A model generated the notes under the pieces. That model made no database searches. It had not been told where the DNA came from and worked only from the letters and a program-made list of their open reading frames with translations. A stretch of DNA of 64,000 nucleotides from Comamonas sp. BIGb0124 (GTDB lineage Bacteria; Pseudomonadota; Gammaproteobacteria; Burkholderiales; Burkholderiaceae_C): contig NZ_RJVF01000012.1 in NCBI RefSeq assembly GCF_003752175.1, positions 344,840 to 408,839 on the forward strand, in the 5' to 3' direction. The position numbers were made by a program, and so were the translations under genes. Shown here one piece after another: positions 48,593 to 60,191 of this stretch; position 1 is the first letter of the stretch; every line of letters begins with the position of its first letter.

Positions 48593-50140
48593 ATGAAGAA
48601 AACGATCCACTCCCGACGCATCGCGTCGAGCCTGCTGGCCCTGGCCGCGCTGGCTGCTTCCGGTTCGGTGCTGGCCGCCGGCAATGCCATCCTGGCCATC
48701 GGCCAGCAGCCCGAGACGCTGGACCCGTACAACACCAACACCACCATGACCACGGCGGTGACCAAGACCTTCTACGAAGGCCTGTTCCAGTTCGACAAGG
48801 ACCTCAAGGTCCGCAACGTGCTGGCCGAGAGCTACGACGTTTCGAAGGACGGCCTGGTCTACACCTTCAAGCTGCGCGCCGGCGTGAAGTTCCATGACGG
48901 CACCGAGTTCAACGCCGCCGCCGTCAAGACCAACCTCGATCGCGTGATGAACCCGGAGAACCGCCTGCTGCGCGCCACCCAGTTCAACCGCATCGCCAAG
49001 GTCGAAGCCGTCAACCCCCTGAGCCTGCGCATCACCCTCAAGGAGCCCTTCGGCCCCTTCATCAACTCGCTGGCCCATGCCTCGGCCGCCATCATCTCGC
49101 CGGCCGCACTGCAGAAGTGGGGCAAGGACATCGCGTTCCACCCCGTCGGCACCGGCCCCTTCGAGTTCGTCGAATGGAAGCAGACCGAAGCCATCGTCGG
49201 CAAGAAGTTCGACGGCTACTGGAAAAAGGGCTACCCCAAGGTCGACGGCGTGAGCTGGAAGCCCGTGCTGGAAAACAACACGCGTGCCGCCATGCTGCAG
49301 ACCGGCGAAGCCGACTTCGCCTACCCGCTGCCTTACGAACAGGCCGCCATCCTCAAGAAGGTCGACAAGATCGAAGTGGTGACCACGCCCTCGATCATCG
49401 TGCGTTTCCTGAGCTTCAACATGCTGCAGAAACCCTTCGACAACCCGAAGGTACGTGAAGCCATCGGCTACGCCGTCAACAAGGAAGCGCTGGCCAAGGT
49501 GGCGTTCAGCGGTTTTGCCTTCCCGGCCCAGGGCTTCGTGCCGCAAGGCATCCAGTACGCCGTGAAGATGGACCCGATCCCGTACAACCCGCAGAAGGCA
49601 CGCGACCTGCTCAAGGAAGCCGGCTATCCCAACGGCTTCGAGACCACGCTGTGGAGCGCCTACAACAACACCACCAGCCAGAAGGTGATCCAGTTCGTCC
49701 AGCAGCAGCTCGCACAGGTCGGCATCAAGATGCAGGTGCAGGCGCTCGAACCCGGCCAGCGTGCCGAGCAGGTCGATTCCTGGCCCGACCCCAAGACCGC
49801 CAAGGTCCGCCTGTACTACACCGGCTGGTCGTCGTCGACCGGTGAAGCCGACTGGGCGCTGCGTCCGCTGTTCGCCACCGAAGCCTGGGCCCCCAAGCTC
49901 AACAACATGTCGTTCTACAGCAGCCCGGTGACCGACGGCGCCATCGCCAAGGCCCTCGTGAGCGTCGACGATGCCGAGAAGGCCGAGCTGTACAAGACCG
50001 CCCAGGAACAACTGGCCAAGGATCTGCCGCGCATCCCCCTGGTGACCGAGCAGAACCTGTCGGCGCACAGCAAGCGCCTGTCCGGCGTGTTCGTCATGCC
50101 CGACGGCAACATCAACAGCGACGAAATCGCGACCCAGTAA
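48593..50140 (+). CDS. gsiB: Peptide ABC importer substrate-binding protein (GsiB-type)
   Basis: 515 residues. Sec signal: [20 protein letters not shown] then GSVLA-AGN. The mature protein is a class C peptide-binding protein ([52 protein letters not shown]). It delivers peptides to the GsiC/GsiD permease. Ligand cannot be fixed from sequence; with iaaA, DmpA and DppA genes alongside, modified or D-residue peptides are as likely as glutathione. Confidence 0.92.
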   Translation: MKKTIHSRRIASSLLALAALAASGSVLAAGNAILAIGQQPETLDPYNTNTTMTTAVTKTFYEGLFQFDKDLKVRNVLAESYDVSKDGLVYTFKLRAGVKFHDGTEFNAAAVKTNLDRVMNPENRLLRATQFNRIAKVEAVNPLSLRITLKEPFGPFINSLAHASAAIISPAALQKWGKDIAFHPVGTGPFEFVEWKQTEAIVGKKFDGYWKKGYPKVDGVSWKPVLENNTRAAMLQTGEADFAYPLPYEQAAILKKVDKIEVVTTPSIIVRFLSFNMLQKPFDNPKVREAIGYAVNKEALAKVAFSGFAFPAQGFVPQGIQYAVKMDPIPYNPQKARDLLKEAGYPNGFETTLWSAYNNTTSQKVIQFVQQQLAQVGIKMQVQALEPGQRAEQVDSWPDPKTAKVRLYYTGWSSSTGEADWALRPLFATEAWAPKLNNMSFYSSPVTDGAIAKALVSVDDAEKAELYKTAQEQLAKDLPRIPLVTEQNLSAHSKRLSGVFVMPDGNINSDEIATQ

Positions 50141-50158
50141 GGCTGCCTGGCAGCCCCC

Positions 50159-50188
50159 GTTCCCCGCGGCGGACCGGCCGTGGGGAAC
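50159..50188 (+). other. Stem-loop after gsiB
   Basis: GTTCCCCGCGG and CCGTGGGGAAC pair over 11 bases with one G-T (50159-50169, 50178-50188). It is followed by CCTTCTC and a run of A, not T. A second wobble-containing hairpin lies at about 50209-50229. Likely function is stabilising the binding-protein message relative to the permeases; inferred. Confidence 0.5.
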
Positions 50189-50273
50189 CCTTCTCAAAAA
50201 AAACCGGCGGTGCCTCGTCCGAGGTGCCCCCGGTGACCTTGCACCATCGACTGCCTCGTGCAGTCCCGCTTTC

Positions 50274-51194
50274 ATGCTGAACTACTTTCTCAAACGACTG
50301 GCCGGCCTGCTGCCCACGCTGCTCATCGTCTCTGTCCTGGTTTTTCTTTTCGTGCACATGCTGCCCGGCGATCCCGCCCGGCTGGCGGCCGGACAGGACG
50401 CCGACGAAGCCACGGTCGCCCTGGTTCGCCAGGACCTGGGCCTGGACAAGCCCCTGCCCGAGCAGTTCCTGAACTTCTTCAAGCACATGGTGCAAGGTGA
50501 TTTCGGTACATCCATCCGCACCCGCCGTCCGGTGATCGACGAGATCGGCGAACGTTTCATGCCCACGCTGCTGCTCACCATCACCAGCATGGTGTGGTCC
50601 GTGATCTTCGGCATGGGCATCGGCATCGTCTCCGCGGTCTACCGCAACAAATGGCCCGACCGCCTGGGCATGACGCTGGCGGTCTCGGGCATCTCGTTTC
50701 CCGCCTTTGCGCTGGGCATGGTGCTGATGCAGGTGTTCTCGGTCCAGTTGGGCTGGCTGCCCACGGTGGGCGCCTCCACGTGGCTGCACTACATCCTGCC
50801 GTCCATCACCCTGGGCGCGGCCGTCGCGGCCGTGATGGCACGCTTCACGCGGGCCTCCTTCGTCGAAGTGGTGCAGGACGATTTCGTGCGCACCGCGCGT
50901 GCCAAGGGCCTCAACGAACGGGTGGTCATCCTCAAGCACTGCCTGCGCAATGCGCTGATCCCCGTGGTCACCATGATGGGCCTGCAGTTCGGTTTCCTGC
51001 TGGGCGGCTCCATCGTCGTCGAGGCGGTCTTCAACTGGCCCGGTCTGGGCCGCCTGCTGGTCGACGCCGTCAACATGCGCGACTACCCCGTGATCCAGAC
51101 CCTGGTCCTGCTGTTCTCGCTGGAGTTCATCCTGATCAACCTGGTGGTGGACATGCTTTACGGCTACATCAACCCGACCATCCGCTACAAATAA
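50274..51194 (+). CDS. gsiC: Peptide ABC importer permease GsiC-type
   Basis: 306 residues, six membrane helices. [20 protein letters not shown] and [16 protein letters not shown] are the typical DppB/GsiC opening; the coupling motif is [20 protein letters not shown]. Preceded by a 133-base gap containing hairpins, followed by gsiD 27 bases on. Forms the transmembrane channel with GsiD. Confidence 0.95.
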   Translation: MLNYFLKRLAGLLPTLLIVSVLVFLFVHMLPGDPARLAAGQDADEATVALVRQDLGLDKPLPEQFLNFFKHMVQGDFGTSIRTRRPVIDEIGERFMPTLLLTITSMVWSVIFGMGIGIVSAVYRNKWPDRLGMTLAVSGISFPAFALGMVLMQVFSVQLGWLPTVGASTWLHYILPSITLGAAVAAVMARFTRASFVEVVQDDFVRTARAKGLNERVVILKHCLRNALIPVVTMMGLQFGFLLGGSIVVEAVFNWPGLGRLLVDAVNMRDYPVIQTLVLLFSLEFILINLVVDMLYGYINPTIRYK

Positions 51195-51221
51195 ACCGCA
51201 GCCCCACCGAGACATTCCGGC

Positions 51222-52166
51222 ATGACCACGCCCTCCATTCCTACCCCTCCCGACGCGGCACAGATTGCTGCCGCCTCCGTCGCAGCCACTGCGGCATCCG
51301 TCGCCGACGGGGCGATCCGCACACCCTGGCGCGAGTTCTGGCGCAAGTTCAAGAAGCAACGTGTGGCGGTCGCCGCCCTGGTGTTCGTGCTGCTGCTGGT
51401 GCTCGCCGCCGTGCTGGCGCCCTACCTCGCTCCCTTCGACGCAGAAAACTTCTTCGACTACGACCGCCTCAACGACGGTCCTTCGGCCATGCACTGGTTC
51501 GGCGTCGATCCGCTGGGCCGCGACATCTTCAGCCGCATCCTCATGGGTGCCCGCATCTCGCTGGCGGCGGGTTTCCTGTCGGTCCTGGTGGGCGGCCTGA
51601 TCGGCACCGCACTGGGCCTGCTGGCCGGCTACTACGAAGGCTGGTGGGACCGCATCGTCATGCGCATCTCGGACGTGCTGTTCGCCTTCCCCGGCATCCT
51701 GCTGGCGCTGGGCGTGGTGGCCATCCTGGGCAGCAGCATGACCAACGTGGTCGTGGCCGTGGCCGTGTTCAGCGTGCCGGCCTTCGCCCGGCTGGTGCGC
51801 GGCAACACGCTGGTGCTCAAGCAGATGACCTACATCGAGTCGGCCCGCAGCATCGGCGCGTCGGACTGGACCATCATCATGCGCCACATCCTGCCGGGAA
51901 CGATCTCGTCCATCGTCGTGTACTTCACGATGCGCGTGGGCACCTCGATCATCACGGCGGCCAGCCTGTCCTTCCTGGGCATGGGCGCTCAACCGCCCAC
52001 GCCCGAATGGGGCGCCATGCTCAACGAGGCGCGGGCCGACATGGTCAACGCACCCCACGTCGCGCTGTTCCCCAGCCTGGCCATCTTCCTGACCGTGCTG
52101 GCCTTCAATCTGCTGGGCGACGGCCTGCGCGATGCGCTCGACCCCAAGATCGACCGTCAGACATGA
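51222..52166 (+). CDS. gsiD: Peptide ABC importer permease GsiD-type
   Basis: 314 residues, six membrane helices after a 45-residue cytoplasmic tail. [20 protein letters not shown] is the hallmark DppC/GsiD block, and [20 protein letters not shown] the coupling loop. Its stop overlaps the start of the DmpA-type peptidase gene (ATGATG), tying uptake and cleavage together. Confidence 0.95.
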   Translation: MTTPSIPTPPDAAQIAAASVAATAASVADGAIRTPWREFWRKFKKQRVAVAALVFVLLLVLAAVLAPYLAPFDAENFFDYDRLNDGPSAMHWFGVDPLGRDIFSRILMGARISLAAGFLSVLVGGLIGTALGLLAGYYEGWWDRIVMRISDVLFAFPGILLALGVVAILGSSMTNVVVAVAVFSVPAFARLVRGNTLVLKQMTYIESARSIGASDWTIIMRHILPGTISSIVVYFTMRVGTSIITAASLSFLGMGAQPPTPEWGAMLNEARADMVNAPHVALFPSLAIFLTVLAFNLLGDGLRDALDPKIDRQT

Positions 52167-53305
52167 TGTCCGCCACCATGCATGACGTGTCGCCGGCGCA
52201 GGCCCTTGCCGCACGGCTGCGATCGCAGCCGCCGCGCATCGGCCTGCTGGCCAGCGGCCCGCTCGATGCGATCACCGACGTCGCCGGCGTGCGCGTGGGT
52301 CACGCCACGCTCGACCGGGACGACGTGCAGACGGGCGTGACCGTCATCGACCCCCATGCCGGCGATCCTTACCGCGACAAGGTGCCGGCCGGGCTGGCGG
52401 TGATCAACGGCTTCGGCAAGAGCGTGGGGCTGGTCCAGCTCCAGGAACTGGGGCAGCTCGAGACACCGATCGCCTTGACCAACACGTACTCGGTCAGCGC
52501 AGTCGCCGAGGCGCAGATCCGCCAGTGCGGGCAGGCCAATCCGGAAACCGGCCGCAGCCTGCCCACCGTCAACCCGCTGGTGCTCGAATGCAACGACGGT
52601 TTTCTGAACGACATCCAGCGCATGGCGGTCACGGGTGACGACTACCTGGCGGCCTGCACCCAGGCCGGCCTGCAGCCCGCTCAGGGCTCGGTCGGCGCCG
52701 GTCGCGGCATGTCGAGTTTCCAGCTCAAGGGCGGCATCGGCAGCGCCTCGCGCCGTGTGCCCATGTCCCATGCCCAGCCCCACGAGGCCATCCAGCAGGG
52801 CCGGCCCGTTCCCCGGACCTTCACGGTCGGGGCACTGGTCCTCTCCAACTATGGCGTGCTGCCGAATTTCTGCTGGGGCGGCGAACGGCTCGGCCCGCAA
52901 CTGGCCACGCTGCTCGACGACGAGGCCCGCGCCCAGGCCCAGGCGCCGGAAAAAGGCTCCATCATCATGGTCCTGGCCACCGATGCCCCGCTGGACGCAC
53001 GCCAGTTGAGCCGGCTCGCCGCACGCGCGGGCGCCGGCCTGGCGCGCACCGGATCGGTCTACGGTCACGGCAGCGGCGACATCGCGCTGGCGTTCTCGAC
53101 CGCCTACACCCTGCCCCACCAGGCCGACCGGCCCATGCCCGCCGTCTCCACGGTGCATGAAACCCTGCTCGACGGCCTGTTCCAGGCCGCCGCCGACAGC
53201 GTCGAGCAAGCCATCGTGCATGCGCTGTGGTGGGCTTCACCGGTCACCGGCCGCAACGGGCACCATCGCCGCGCCCTGCGCGATCTGCTGGCCCGCCTGG
53301 ACTGA
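52163..53305 (+). CDS. P1 family peptidase, DmpA-like aminopeptidase
   Basis: 380 residues, an Ntn-like self-processing peptidase. [20 protein letters not shown] and GVTVIDPH open the fold, [15 protein letters not shown] and [10 protein letters not shown] follow. Ser228 in [12 protein letters not shown] is the expected autoproteolytic nucleophile. DmpA cleaves N-terminal D- or L-residues; the related BapA cleaves beta-peptides. Directly after the importer, it probably trims imported peptides. Two adjacent ATG codons (52163, 52166) could start translation. Confidence 0.92.
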   Translation: MMSATMHDVSPAQALAARLRSQPPRIGLLASGPLDAITDVAGVRVGHATLDRDDVQTGVTVIDPHAGDPYRDKVPAGLAVINGFGKSVGLVQLQELGQLETPIALTNTYSVSAVAEAQIRQCGQANPETGRSLPTVNPLVLECNDGFLNDIQRMAVTGDDYLAACTQAGLQPAQGSVGAGRGMSSFQLKGGIGSASRRVPMSHAQPHEAIQQGRPVPRTFTVGALVLSNYGVLPNFCWGGERLGPQLATLLDDEARAQAQAPEKGSIIMVLATDAPLDARQLSRLAARAGAGLARTGSVYGHGSGDIALAFSTAYTLPHQADRPMPAVSTVHETLLDGLFQAAADSVEQAIVHALWWASPVTGRNGHHRRALRDLLARLD

Positions 53306-53358
53306 CAAACAAGAATCCGCTCCTCGATCGAGGTCCGTCGCACGGACCCGCCTTATCC

Positions 53359-54186
53359 ATGAACATCCTGATCTCTGTCGACATCGAAGGCGTCGCCGGC
53401 GTCTACCACCCCGAGCAGGTACGCCCCGGCAACCCGGAATACGAACGTGCACGCCGGCTCATGGCCGCCGAGGCCAATGCCGCGATCGCCGGCGCCTACG
53501 ACGCGGGCGCATCCCAGGTCTATGTGAACGACTCGCATGGTGCCTTCCGCAACATGCCGCCCGATCTGCTCGACGAACGGGCGCAGGCCATCCAGGGCAA
53601 GCCCCGTTACCTGAGCATGGTCTCGGGCGTCGAGCTCGGCATGGACGGCGTGTGCCTGATCGGCTATCACTCGCGCGCCCAGGGGCTCGGCATCCTGGCG
53701 CACACCATCAACAGCTTCGCGTTCGCCCGCATCGCCGTCGACGGCCGCGAGCTCGGCGAGGCGGGCCTCTACGGCGCCCTGGCCGGCGCCTATGGTGCAG
53801 CCGTCATCATGGCCAGCGGCGACGACGTGTTCATCGAAGAAAACCGCGACCTGTTTCCGCACACGACCTGGGTCCAGACCAAACGCGCCACAGGCGCCAA
53901 CAGCGGCATCAGCCTGTCGCCTGCACAGTCCTGCGCCGCCATCCGGGCCGGTGTGCAGCAGGCCGTCGCCGGCCGCAGCGCCTGCCGGCCGCTCCTGCTG
54001 GCCGAAACCGGCAAGCCGCTGCAGATCACGCTGCAGACCCAGACCACCGCCCTGGCCGACCTGTTCTGCCAGTGGCCGGGCCTGGTGCGCACGGCAGGCG
54101 ACGAACTGCGCTTCTCGGCGCCCGACATCGAGTCGGCGGTGCGTATGATCAACAGCCTGTCCGCCATGTCCAGCATGCTCAGATGA
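53359..54186 (+). CDS. D-aminopeptidase DppA-like (M55 family)
   Basis: 275 residues. MNILISVDIEGVAGV gives the metal-binding Asp-x-Glu, YVNDSHGAFRNM and CLIGYHSRAQ further zinc-site residues, and LAHTINSFAFARIAVDG the conserved core. B. subtilis DppA is a D-specific aminopeptidase encoded in the dpp transporter operon, the same context as here. The stop overlaps the racemase start. Confidence 0.94.
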   Translation: MNILISVDIEGVAGVYHPEQVRPGNPEYERARRLMAAEANAAIAGAYDAGASQVYVNDSHGAFRNMPPDLLDERAQAIQGKPRYLSMVSGVELGMDGVCLIGYHSRAQGLGILAHTINSFAFARIAVDGRELGEAGLYGALAGAYGAAVIMASGDDVFIEENRDLFPHTTWVQTKRATGANSGISLSPAQSCAAIRAGVQQAVAGRSACRPLLLAETGKPLQITLQTQTTALADLFCQWPGLVRTAGDELRFSAPDIESAVRMINSLSAMSSMLR

Positions 54187-54971
54187 CCCACGTCTCCCAC
54201 CCTGCCTCTTCCGTTTTATCTGCTTCCGTGGCCGACACCGAGGCAACGACGGCGACCGTCGGCATCCTGGCCGGCATGGGCCCGGCTGCGGGGGTCGACT
54301 TCGCCCGGCTGTTTCTTCAGTCCTGCGACGCCTGCCTGCTCGAACGCGGGCAGGCCATCAACGACCAGGCCTATCCCGAGCATTGGCTGGCCCAGGTGCC
54401 CATCGTCGACCGCACCCGCGCGCTCAACGACCCCGAGGCCCCCCAACCGCTCGAAGCCACGCGCCGTACGCTGGGCCGGCTCGCCGATCTCGGCGCCCAG
54501 GCCGTGGCCATCTCCTGCAACACGGCGCATGCCTGGCATGCGCCGCTGCAGGCCAGCGCACCGGGCGTGCAACTGCTGCACATCGCCCAGGAAACCGTTG
54601 CCGAACTGGCACGCCGCGGCACCCGGCAGGCCGCTTTGCTGGCCACGACGGGCACCTACCGCATGGGGCTCTACGACCCGGCTTTCGAGGCCCACGGCAT
54701 TCGCTGCATCGTGCCCGACGAGCAGACCCGGCGCTGGCTGATGGAAGGGATCTACGACGGCGTGAAGGTCGGCCGTCTGGCGCTCGCCGAAGAACGATTT
54801 GTGCAGGCCGGCATGCGGCTGCGCGAACAGCATGGCGATATTGCGCTGGTGATGGCCTGCACGGAAATCCCGCTGGCCCTGCCCCAGGCCGTTGCGGCCC
54901 GAGACTGGCCGTTGGTCGACCCCTCGGCCATCCTGGCCCGGGCCCTGGCGCGCGCAGCCTACCGGATGTAA
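54183..54971 (+). CDS. Aspartate/glutamate racemase family protein
   Basis: 262 residues. VGILAGMGPAAGVDFARLF opens the fold; the two catalytic cysteines are in VAISCNTAHAWHAP and VMACTEIPLALP. It probably converts D-Asp or D-Glu released by the peptidases to the L-form, or the reverse. It is the last gene of the module and ends 16 bases from the convergent hisF stop. About 28 N-terminal residues before the fold are unconserved. Confidence 0.9.
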   Translation: MTHVSHPASSVLSASVADTEATTATVGILAGMGPAAGVDFARLFLQSCDACLLERGQAINDQAYPEHWLAQVPIVDRTRALNDPEAPQPLEATRRTLGRLADLGAQAVAISCNTAHAWHAPLQASAPGVQLLHIAQETVAELARRGTRQAALLATTGTYRMGLYDPAFEAHGIRCIVPDEQTRRWLMEGIYDGVKVGRLALAEERFVQAGMRLREQHGDIALVMACTEIPLALPQAVAARDWPLVDPSAILARALARAAYRM

Positions 54972-54987
54972 GGCGGCCCCGGCGCGA

Positions 54988-55767
54988 TCAGAGCCGAACG
55001 ACGATGCCGCGTTCGGCCATGCGCGCCTTGGCCTGGCCCACGGTGTATTCGCCGTAGTGGAAGATGCTGGCGGCCAGCACCGCGTCGGCACCGCCCTGCT
55101 GCACGCCATCGGCCAGGTGATCGAGGTTGCCCACGCCGCCCGATGCAATCACCGGAACACCCACCGCATCGCTCACCGCACGCGTGAGCAGCAGGTCGAA
55201 ACCGCTTTTCGTGCCGTCCTTGTCCATGCTGGTCAGCAGGATCTCGCCGGCACCCCGGCGGGCCATTTCGCTGGCCCACTGCACCGCATCCAGACCGGTG
55301 TTGCGGCGGCCGCCGTGGCTGTAGACGTCCCAGCCCTCGCCGCGCTGCAACAGGTCGTCGCCCTGGCGGCGTTTGGCGTCGATCGCCACCACGATGCACT
55401 GCGAACCGTATTTGTCCGAGGCTTCGTCGATGACCTGCGGATTGGCCAGCGCAGCCGAGTTGAAGCTGGTCTTGTCGGCGCCGGCATTGAGCAGACGGCG
55501 CACATCGGCCACGGTCCGCACGCCGCCGCCCACGGTCAGGGGAATGAACACCTGGGACGCGACCGCCTCGATGATGGGCAGGATCACGTCGCGCTCGTCG
55601 CTGGTGGCCGTGATGTCGAGAAAGGTCAGTTCGTCGGCGCCCTGCTCGTTGTAGCGCGCGGCGATTTCGACCGGGTCGCCCGCATCGCGCAGTTCGAGGA
55701 AATTGACGCCCTTGACGACGCGGCCGCCCGTGACGTCCAGGCAAGGAATGATACGTTTGGCCAGCAT
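54988..55767 (-). CDS. hisF: Imidazole glycerol phosphate synthase subunit HisF
   Basis: 259 residues, TIM barrel. [20 protein letters not shown] contains the first catalytic Asp, [16 protein letters not shown] the second. With HisH it makes IGP and AICAR from PRFAR, using ammonia from HisH. hisA precedes it by 77 bases. Normally hisI follows; here hisF instead faces the racemase gene, and hisI lies beyond the inserted module. Confidence 0.97.
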   Translation of the reverse strand: MLAKRIIPCLDVTGGRVVKGVNFLELRDAGDPVEIAARYNEQGADELTFLDITATSDERDVILPIIEAVASQVFIPLTVGGGVRTVADVRRLLNAGADKTSFNSAALANPQVIDEASDKYGSQCIVVAIDAKRRQGDDLLQRGEGWDVYSHGGRRNTGLDAVQWASEMARRGAGEILLTSMDKDGTKSGFDLLLTRAVSDAVGVPVIASGGVGNLDHLADGVQQGGADAVLAASIFHYGEYTVGQAKARMAERGIVVRL

Positions 55768-55844
55768 GATGAATCGCGATGGGAAATCAGGTCGGTGCCG
55801 GCAGGCAGCCGGCTGCCTCGGGGCGGGACAGAAGGAAAACCGGC

Positions 55845-56585
55845 TCAGCCGTTGAGTTCGTCGGCACGATCCTGGGCCACCGTGAAGTTCAGGTCGCCCG
55901 AGTAGATGGCACGGCCGCAGATCACGCCTTCCACGCCTTCGTCCTCGACGGCGCAAAGGGCGTCGATGTCCGCCATGTTCGACAGACCGCCCGAGGCGAT
56001 CACCGGGATCGACAGGGCCTGGGCCAGCTTGACCGTGGCCTCGATGTTGATGCCGCTGAGCATGCCGTCGCGGCCGATATCCGTGTAGATGACCGACTCC
56101 ACGCCGTAGTCCTCGAAACGTTTGGCCAGCGTCACGACCTCGTGACCGGTGAGCTTGCTCCAGCCGTCGGTCGCCACCTTGCCGTCCTTGGCATCGAGGC
56201 CGACGATGATGTGCCCGCCGAAAGCGCTGCAGGCATCCTGCAGGAAGCCGGGGTTCTTGACCGCTGCCGTGCCGATGATGACGTAACGAATGCCGGCATC
56301 GATGTACTGCTCGATCGTGTCGAGGTCACGGATACCGCCCCCGAGCTGCACGGGAATGTCGTTGCCGACCACTTTCAGAATCGACTTGATGGCCGACAGA
56401 TTCTGCGGTTTGCCAGCAAAAGCACCGTTCAGGTCGACCAGATGCAGGCGCCGGGCGCCGGCTTCCAGCCACTGGGTGGCCATGGCGGCGGGATCGTCGC
56501 CGAAGGTTGTGGCTTGTGCCATGTCGCCCTGTTTGAGGCGTACACATTGACCGTCTTTCAAATCGATGGCGGGAATCAGCAGCAT
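55845..56585 (-). CDS. hisA: ProFAR isomerase HisA
   Basis: 246 residues, TIM barrel homologous to His[21 protein letters not shown] carries the catalytic Asp, [16 protein letters not shown] the second. It performs the Amadori rearrangement of ProFAR to PRFAR. Between hisH (123 bases upstream) and hisF, the standard betaproteobacterial order. Confidence 0.97.
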   Translation of the reverse strand: MLLIPAIDLKDGQCVRLKQGDMAQATTFGDDPAAMATQWLEAGARRLHLVDLNGAFAGKPQNLSAIKSILKVVGNDIPVQLGGGIRDLDTIEQYIDAGIRYVIIGTAAVKNPGFLQDACSAFGGHIIVGLDAKDGKVATDGWSKLTGHEVVTLAKRFEDYGVESVIYTDIGRDGMLSGINIEATVKLAQALSIPVIASGGLSNMADIDALCAVEDEGVEGVICGRAIYSGDLNFTVAQDRADELNG

Positions 56586-56708
56586 GATGGATACGGGATT
56601 ACAGGCAAAACACGACCGGATGCGCGCCGGCCGAAAAAATGGATGGAAAGGAAAGATACACGAAGCCTGGCCGGACGCCCGAAGCGCACGGAAGCGGCTT
56701 CGTCGGCG

Positions 56709-57365
56709 TCACGGCCGCCATCCCAGGAAATTGCGGTAAAGCGCCAGCCCCTGGGCTGCGCTCTTTTCGGGATGGAACTGCGTGGCAAAAATATTATCGC
56801 GTGCAACAGCCGCGGTAAAGCGCCCGCCGTAATCGGCTTCGCCCACGCTGTGGATCGCATCGGCCGGACGGGCATAGTAGCTGTGGACAAAATAGAACCA
56901 GCTGTCGTCGGGCACATCGCCCCAGACCGCGTGCGGCCGAACCTGGCAAACACGGTTCCAGCCCATTTGCGGTACCTTGAAACGGCTGCCGTCGGGCTGG
57001 CTGCGGCCGGCCAGGTCGAATTTCACGACTTCGCCGGGAATCAGGCTCAGGCTCGGCGTGTCGCCCTCCTGGCTGTGATCGAGCAGCATCTGCATGCCCA
57101 CGCACACACCGAACAACGGCTTGTTGGCCGCAGCCTCGAGCACCACGGGCAACAGGCCGGATTCGCGCAGTTCGCGCATGCAGTCGCGCATGGCGCCCTG
57201 GCCCGGCAGCACCACGCGTTCGGCCCGGTGCACATCGTCGGCCTGCGAGGTCACGATCACCTCGTAGCCCGTGCCTTCGGCGGCGACCTTCACCGCCTGC
57301 GACACCGACCGCAGATTGCCCATGCCGTAGTCAACGACAGCGACGGTTTTCACTCCACCATTCAT
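56709..57365 (-). CDS. hisH: Imidazole glycerol phosphate synthase glutaminase subunit HisH
   Basis: 218 residues, class I glutamine amidotransferase. [17 protein letters not shown] opens it, [20 protein letters not shown] holds the nucleophile Cys, and [20 protein letters not shown] the His-x-Glu. It supplies ammonia to HisF. hisB lies 68 bases upstream. Confidence 0.96.
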   Translation of the reverse strand: MNGGVKTVAVVDYGMGNLRSVSQAVKVAAEGTGYEVIVTSQADDVHRAERVVLPGQGAMRDCMRELRESGLLPVVLEAAANKPLFGVCVGMQMLLDHSQEGDTPSLSLIPGEVVKFDLAGRSQPDGSRFKVPQMGWNRVCQVRPHAVWGDVPDDSWFYFVHSYYARPADAIHSVGEADYGGRFTAAVARDNIFATQFHPEKSAAQGLALYRNFLGWRP

Positions 57366-57433
57366 AACGCGACTTCAGCAATCAGGGGTTGGGAAGACAG
57401 GACGACAGGATTCATATCGGGCGGCGCAAGCGC

Positions 57434-58030
57434 TCACAGCGAACCTTTGGTGGACGGAATCACGCCCGCACTGCGCGGATCGAGCTCGAGCGCGGCACGC
57501 AGCGCACGTGCAAACGCCTTGAAGACCGTCTCGGCCTGGTGGTGGGCGTTGATGCCGCGCAGGTTGTCGATGTGCAGCGTCACGCCGGCGTGATTGGCAA
57601 AGCCCTGGAAGAACTCGTAGGCCAGTTGGGTGTCGAATGCCCCCACCATGCCGCTGGTGAACGGCACCTCGAAGTGCAGCCCGGGCCGGCCCGAGAAGTC
57701 GATGACCACACGGCTCAGCGCCTCGTCGAGCGGCACGTAGGCATGGCCGTAACGGCGGATGCCTTTCTTGTCGCCCACGGCCTTGGCGACCGCCTGCCCC
57801 AGGGTGATGCCGACATCCTCGACGGTGTGGTGGCCGTCGATGTGCAGGTCGCCCTGGCAATGGATGTCGAGATCGATCAGCCCGTGTCGGGCGATCTGGT
57901 CGAGCATGTGGTCGAAGAAACCGATGCCGCTGGCCAGGGTGGCACGGCCGGTGCCGTCGAGATTGAGTTTGACGGTGATCTGGGTCTCCGCCGTCTGGCG
58001 GGACACTTCTGCGATGCGCGGGGCGTTCAT
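57434..58030 (-). CDS. hisB: Imidazoleglycerol-phosphate dehydratase HisB
   Basis: 198 residues, monofunctional (no phosphatase domain as in enterobacteria). The metal-binding repeats are [47 protein letters not shown] and [17 protein letters not shown]. Start MNAPRIAEV at 58030. Upstream is a 170-base gap and then hisD; hisC, commonly placed here, is missing. Confidence 0.96.
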   Translation of the reverse strand: MNAPRIAEVSRQTAETQITVKLNLDGTGRATLASGIGFFDHMLDQIARHGLIDLDIHCQGDLHIDGHHTVEDVGITLGQAVAKAVGDKKGIRRYGHAYVPLDEALSRVVIDFSGRPGLHFEVPFTSGMVGAFDTQLAYEFFQGFANHAGVTLHIDNLRGINAHHQAETVFKAFARALRAALELDPRSAGVIPSTKGSL

Positions 58031-58200
58031 GGACCGTATTGTCGCCGATTCACCGGCCAGCCCGTCGCGCCGGCCCCGCCGCTCACCGCAACGGAGCACT
58101 GCAAGCCCGTCCAGCGTCGCGTCAGGCCCACACCTGGGACACGTCGGGGGTCGGGCAAGTAGGTCGAAAGCCTGCGTTGCCCTAGCCCGTCATGGCCGGT
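58031..58200. other. Gap between hisD and hisB where hisC is usually found
   Basis: 170 bases without a reading frame of note and no visible aminotransferase remnant. GC-rich, with several CCGGCC-type short repeats; no terminator with a T-run. A transcript could continue from hisD to hisB. Confidence 0.5.
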
Positions 58201-59532
58201 TCAGGGTTTTTCCATGCGCATTTCGGCTGCACGCGCGTGCGCTTGCAGCCCTTCGCCATAGGCCAGCACGGCGGCGATCTGCCCCAGCTTGCGGGCACCC
58301 GCCTCGCTCACCTCGATCAGGCTGCTGCGCTTCTGGAAGTCGTACACGCCCAGCGGACTCGAGAACCGCGCCGTGCCGCTGGTCGGCAGCACATGGTTGG
58401 GCCCGGCACAGTAGTCGCCCAGGCTCTCGCTGGTATAGGCCCCCAGGAAGATCGCACCGGCATGGCGCAGCGAGGGCTCCCAGCGATGCGGATCCTGGCT
58501 CGAAACCTCCAGATGTTCGGGCGCAATGCGGTTGGCGATCTCGCAGGCTTCTTCCATGCTGCGCGTGTGGATCAGCGCACCCCGGTCGGACAGCGACTTG
58601 GCGATGATGGCCGCGCGCGGCATCTGCGGCAACAGGCGATCGATCTCGGCCTGCACCTGCTCGATATAGGCCAGGTCGGGACACAGCAGAATGCTCTGTG
58701 CCAGTTCGTCGTGCTCGGCCTGCGAGAACAGATCCATCGCGACCCACGGCGCCGGCGTGCTGCCATCGGCCAGCACCAGGATTTCGCTGGGACCGGCGAT
58801 CATGTCGATGCCCACCGTGCCGAACACCCGCCGCTTGGCAGCGGCCACATAGGCATTGCCCGGACCGGTGATCTTGTCGACCGCCGGAATCGTCGCCGTG
58901 CCGTAAGCCAAAGCCGCCACGGCCTGCGCGCCACCGATGGTGTAGGCACGCGTCACGCCCGCCACATAGGCGGCCGCCAGCACCAGCGGGTTCTTGTCGC
59001 CGCGCGGCGTGGGCACGACCATGATGATCTCGCTCACGCCCGCCACCTGTGCGGGAATCGCATTCATCAGCACCGAGGACGGATAAGCCGCCTTGCCCCC
59101 CGGCACGTAGATGCCCACGCGGTCGAGCGGCGTCACTTTCTGGCCCAGCAGCGTCCCGTCTTCGTCGCGATACGACCAGGTTTCGCCGCTGGCCTTCTTC
59201 TGGGCCTCGTGGTAGCTGCGGACCCGGCGTGCGGCCGCTTCCAGCGCCTCGCGCTGTTCGGCAGGTAAGCCGTCGAAAGCCGCCCGCAATTCGTCGGCCG
59301 TCAGCGTCAGCGCCTCCATGCCCTCGGCCGCCAGGCCGTCGAAACGGTGCGTGTACTCGAGCACGGCGGCATCGCCGCGCGCCTGGACATCGGCCAGGAT
59401 CTCGGCCACGCGCTGCTCGATGGCGGCATCGGCTTCGGCCGACCAGTGCAGCCGGGCCTTGAAAGTGGCATCGAAATCGGCCGACTGAGTGGAAAGGCGG
59501 ACGGGACGGGCAATAAATTCCATGGCGTTCAT
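58201..59532 (-). CDS. hisD: Histidinol dehydrogenase HisD
   Basis: 443 residues. It oxidises histidinol to histidine in two NAD steps. Signature region: [31 protein letters not shown], the zinc/catalytic residues around [14 protein letters not shown] and RIAPEHLEV, plus [20 protein letters not shown] near the end. The start overlaps the hisG stop (ATGA). Confidence 0.97.
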   Translation of the reverse strand: MNAMEFIARPVRLSTQSADFDATFKARLHWSAEADAAIEQRVAEILADVQARGDAAVLEYTHRFDGLAAEGMEALTLTADELRAAFDGLPAEQREALEAAARRVRSYHEAQKKASGETWSYRDEDGTLLGQKVTPLDRVGIYVPGGKAAYPSSVLMNAIPAQVAGVSEIIMVVPTPRGDKNPLVLAAAYVAGVTRAYTIGGAQAVAALAYGTATIPAVDKITGPGNAYVAAAKRRVFGTVGIDMIAGPSEILVLADGSTPAPWVAMDLFSQAEHDELAQSILLCPDLAYIEQVQAEIDRLLPQMPRAAIIAKSLSDRGALIHTRSMEEACEIANRIAPEHLEVSSQDPHRWEPSLRHAGAIFLGAYTSESLGDYCAGPNHVLPTSGTARFSSPLGVYDFQKRSSLIEVSEAGARKLGQIAAVLAYGEGLQAHARAAEMRMEKP

Positions 59533-60191
59533 TCCGGCCGGATGGCTCCGGCGAAGGCATCGATGATGGTGCGGATACGGGCTTGTTTGAGCTTGAGCGC
59601 CGCCTGATTGACCACCAGGCGGGAGCTGATGTCCATGATGCGCTCGACTTCGACCAGCCGGTTGGCCTTGAGCGTGTTGCCGGTCGAGACCAGATCGACG
59701 ATCGCATCGGCCAGTCCCGTCAGGGGCGCCAGCTCCATGCTGCCGTAGAGCTTGATCAGGTCGACGTGCACGCCCTTGTTGGCAAAGAACTCACGCGCGA
59801 TGGCCACGTACTTGGTGGCCACCCGCAGGCGCGAGCCCTGGCGCACGGCGCCCGCGTAATCGAAGCCGTCGGGCACCGCCACGCTCATGCGGCAGCGGGC
59901 GATGCGCAGGTCGAGCGGCTGGTACAGTGCAGCCCCGCTCGAAGCGCCCCAATCGGCGCTGTGTTCGAGCAGCGTGTCCAGACCGGTCACGCCCAGGTCT
60001 GCGCCGCCGTACTGCACGTAGGTCGGCACGTCGGTGGCGCGAACCAGCACCACCCGCACGTCGTCCTGATTGGTCGGCAGGATGAGCTTGCGGGATTTTT
60101 CCGGATCCTCGAGCACCGTGATGCCCGCAGCCGCCAGCAGCGGCATGGTTTCGTCGAAGATCCGTCCCTTGGACAAGGCGAGCGTGATCAT
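59529..60191 (-). CDS. hisG: ATP phosphoribosyltransferase, short form HisG
   Basis: 220 residues. This is the short HisG lacking the C-terminal regulatory domain; such enzymes need HisZ, which is not in the window. [20 protein letters not shown] opens it; [12 protein letters not shown] and the PRPP-binding [18 protein letters not shown] are conserved. First step of histidine synthesis. The start overlaps the murA stop, so the his genes are coupled to murA. Confidence 0.96.
   Translation of the reverse strand: MITLALSKGRIFDETMPLLAAAGITVLEDPEKSRKLILPTNQDDVRVVLVRATDVPTYVQYGGADLGVTGLDTLLEHSADWGASSGAALYQPLDLRIARCRMSVAVPDGFDYAGAVRQGSRLRVATKYVAIAREFFANKGVHVDLIKLYGSMELAPLTGLADAIVDLVSTGNTLKANRLVEVERIMDISSRLVVNQAALKLKQARIRTIIDAFAGAIRPE

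Noticed and set aside
58031..58200. Degraded hisC remnant
   Set aside because: 170 bases is too short and no aminotransferase-like segment could be read in any frame.
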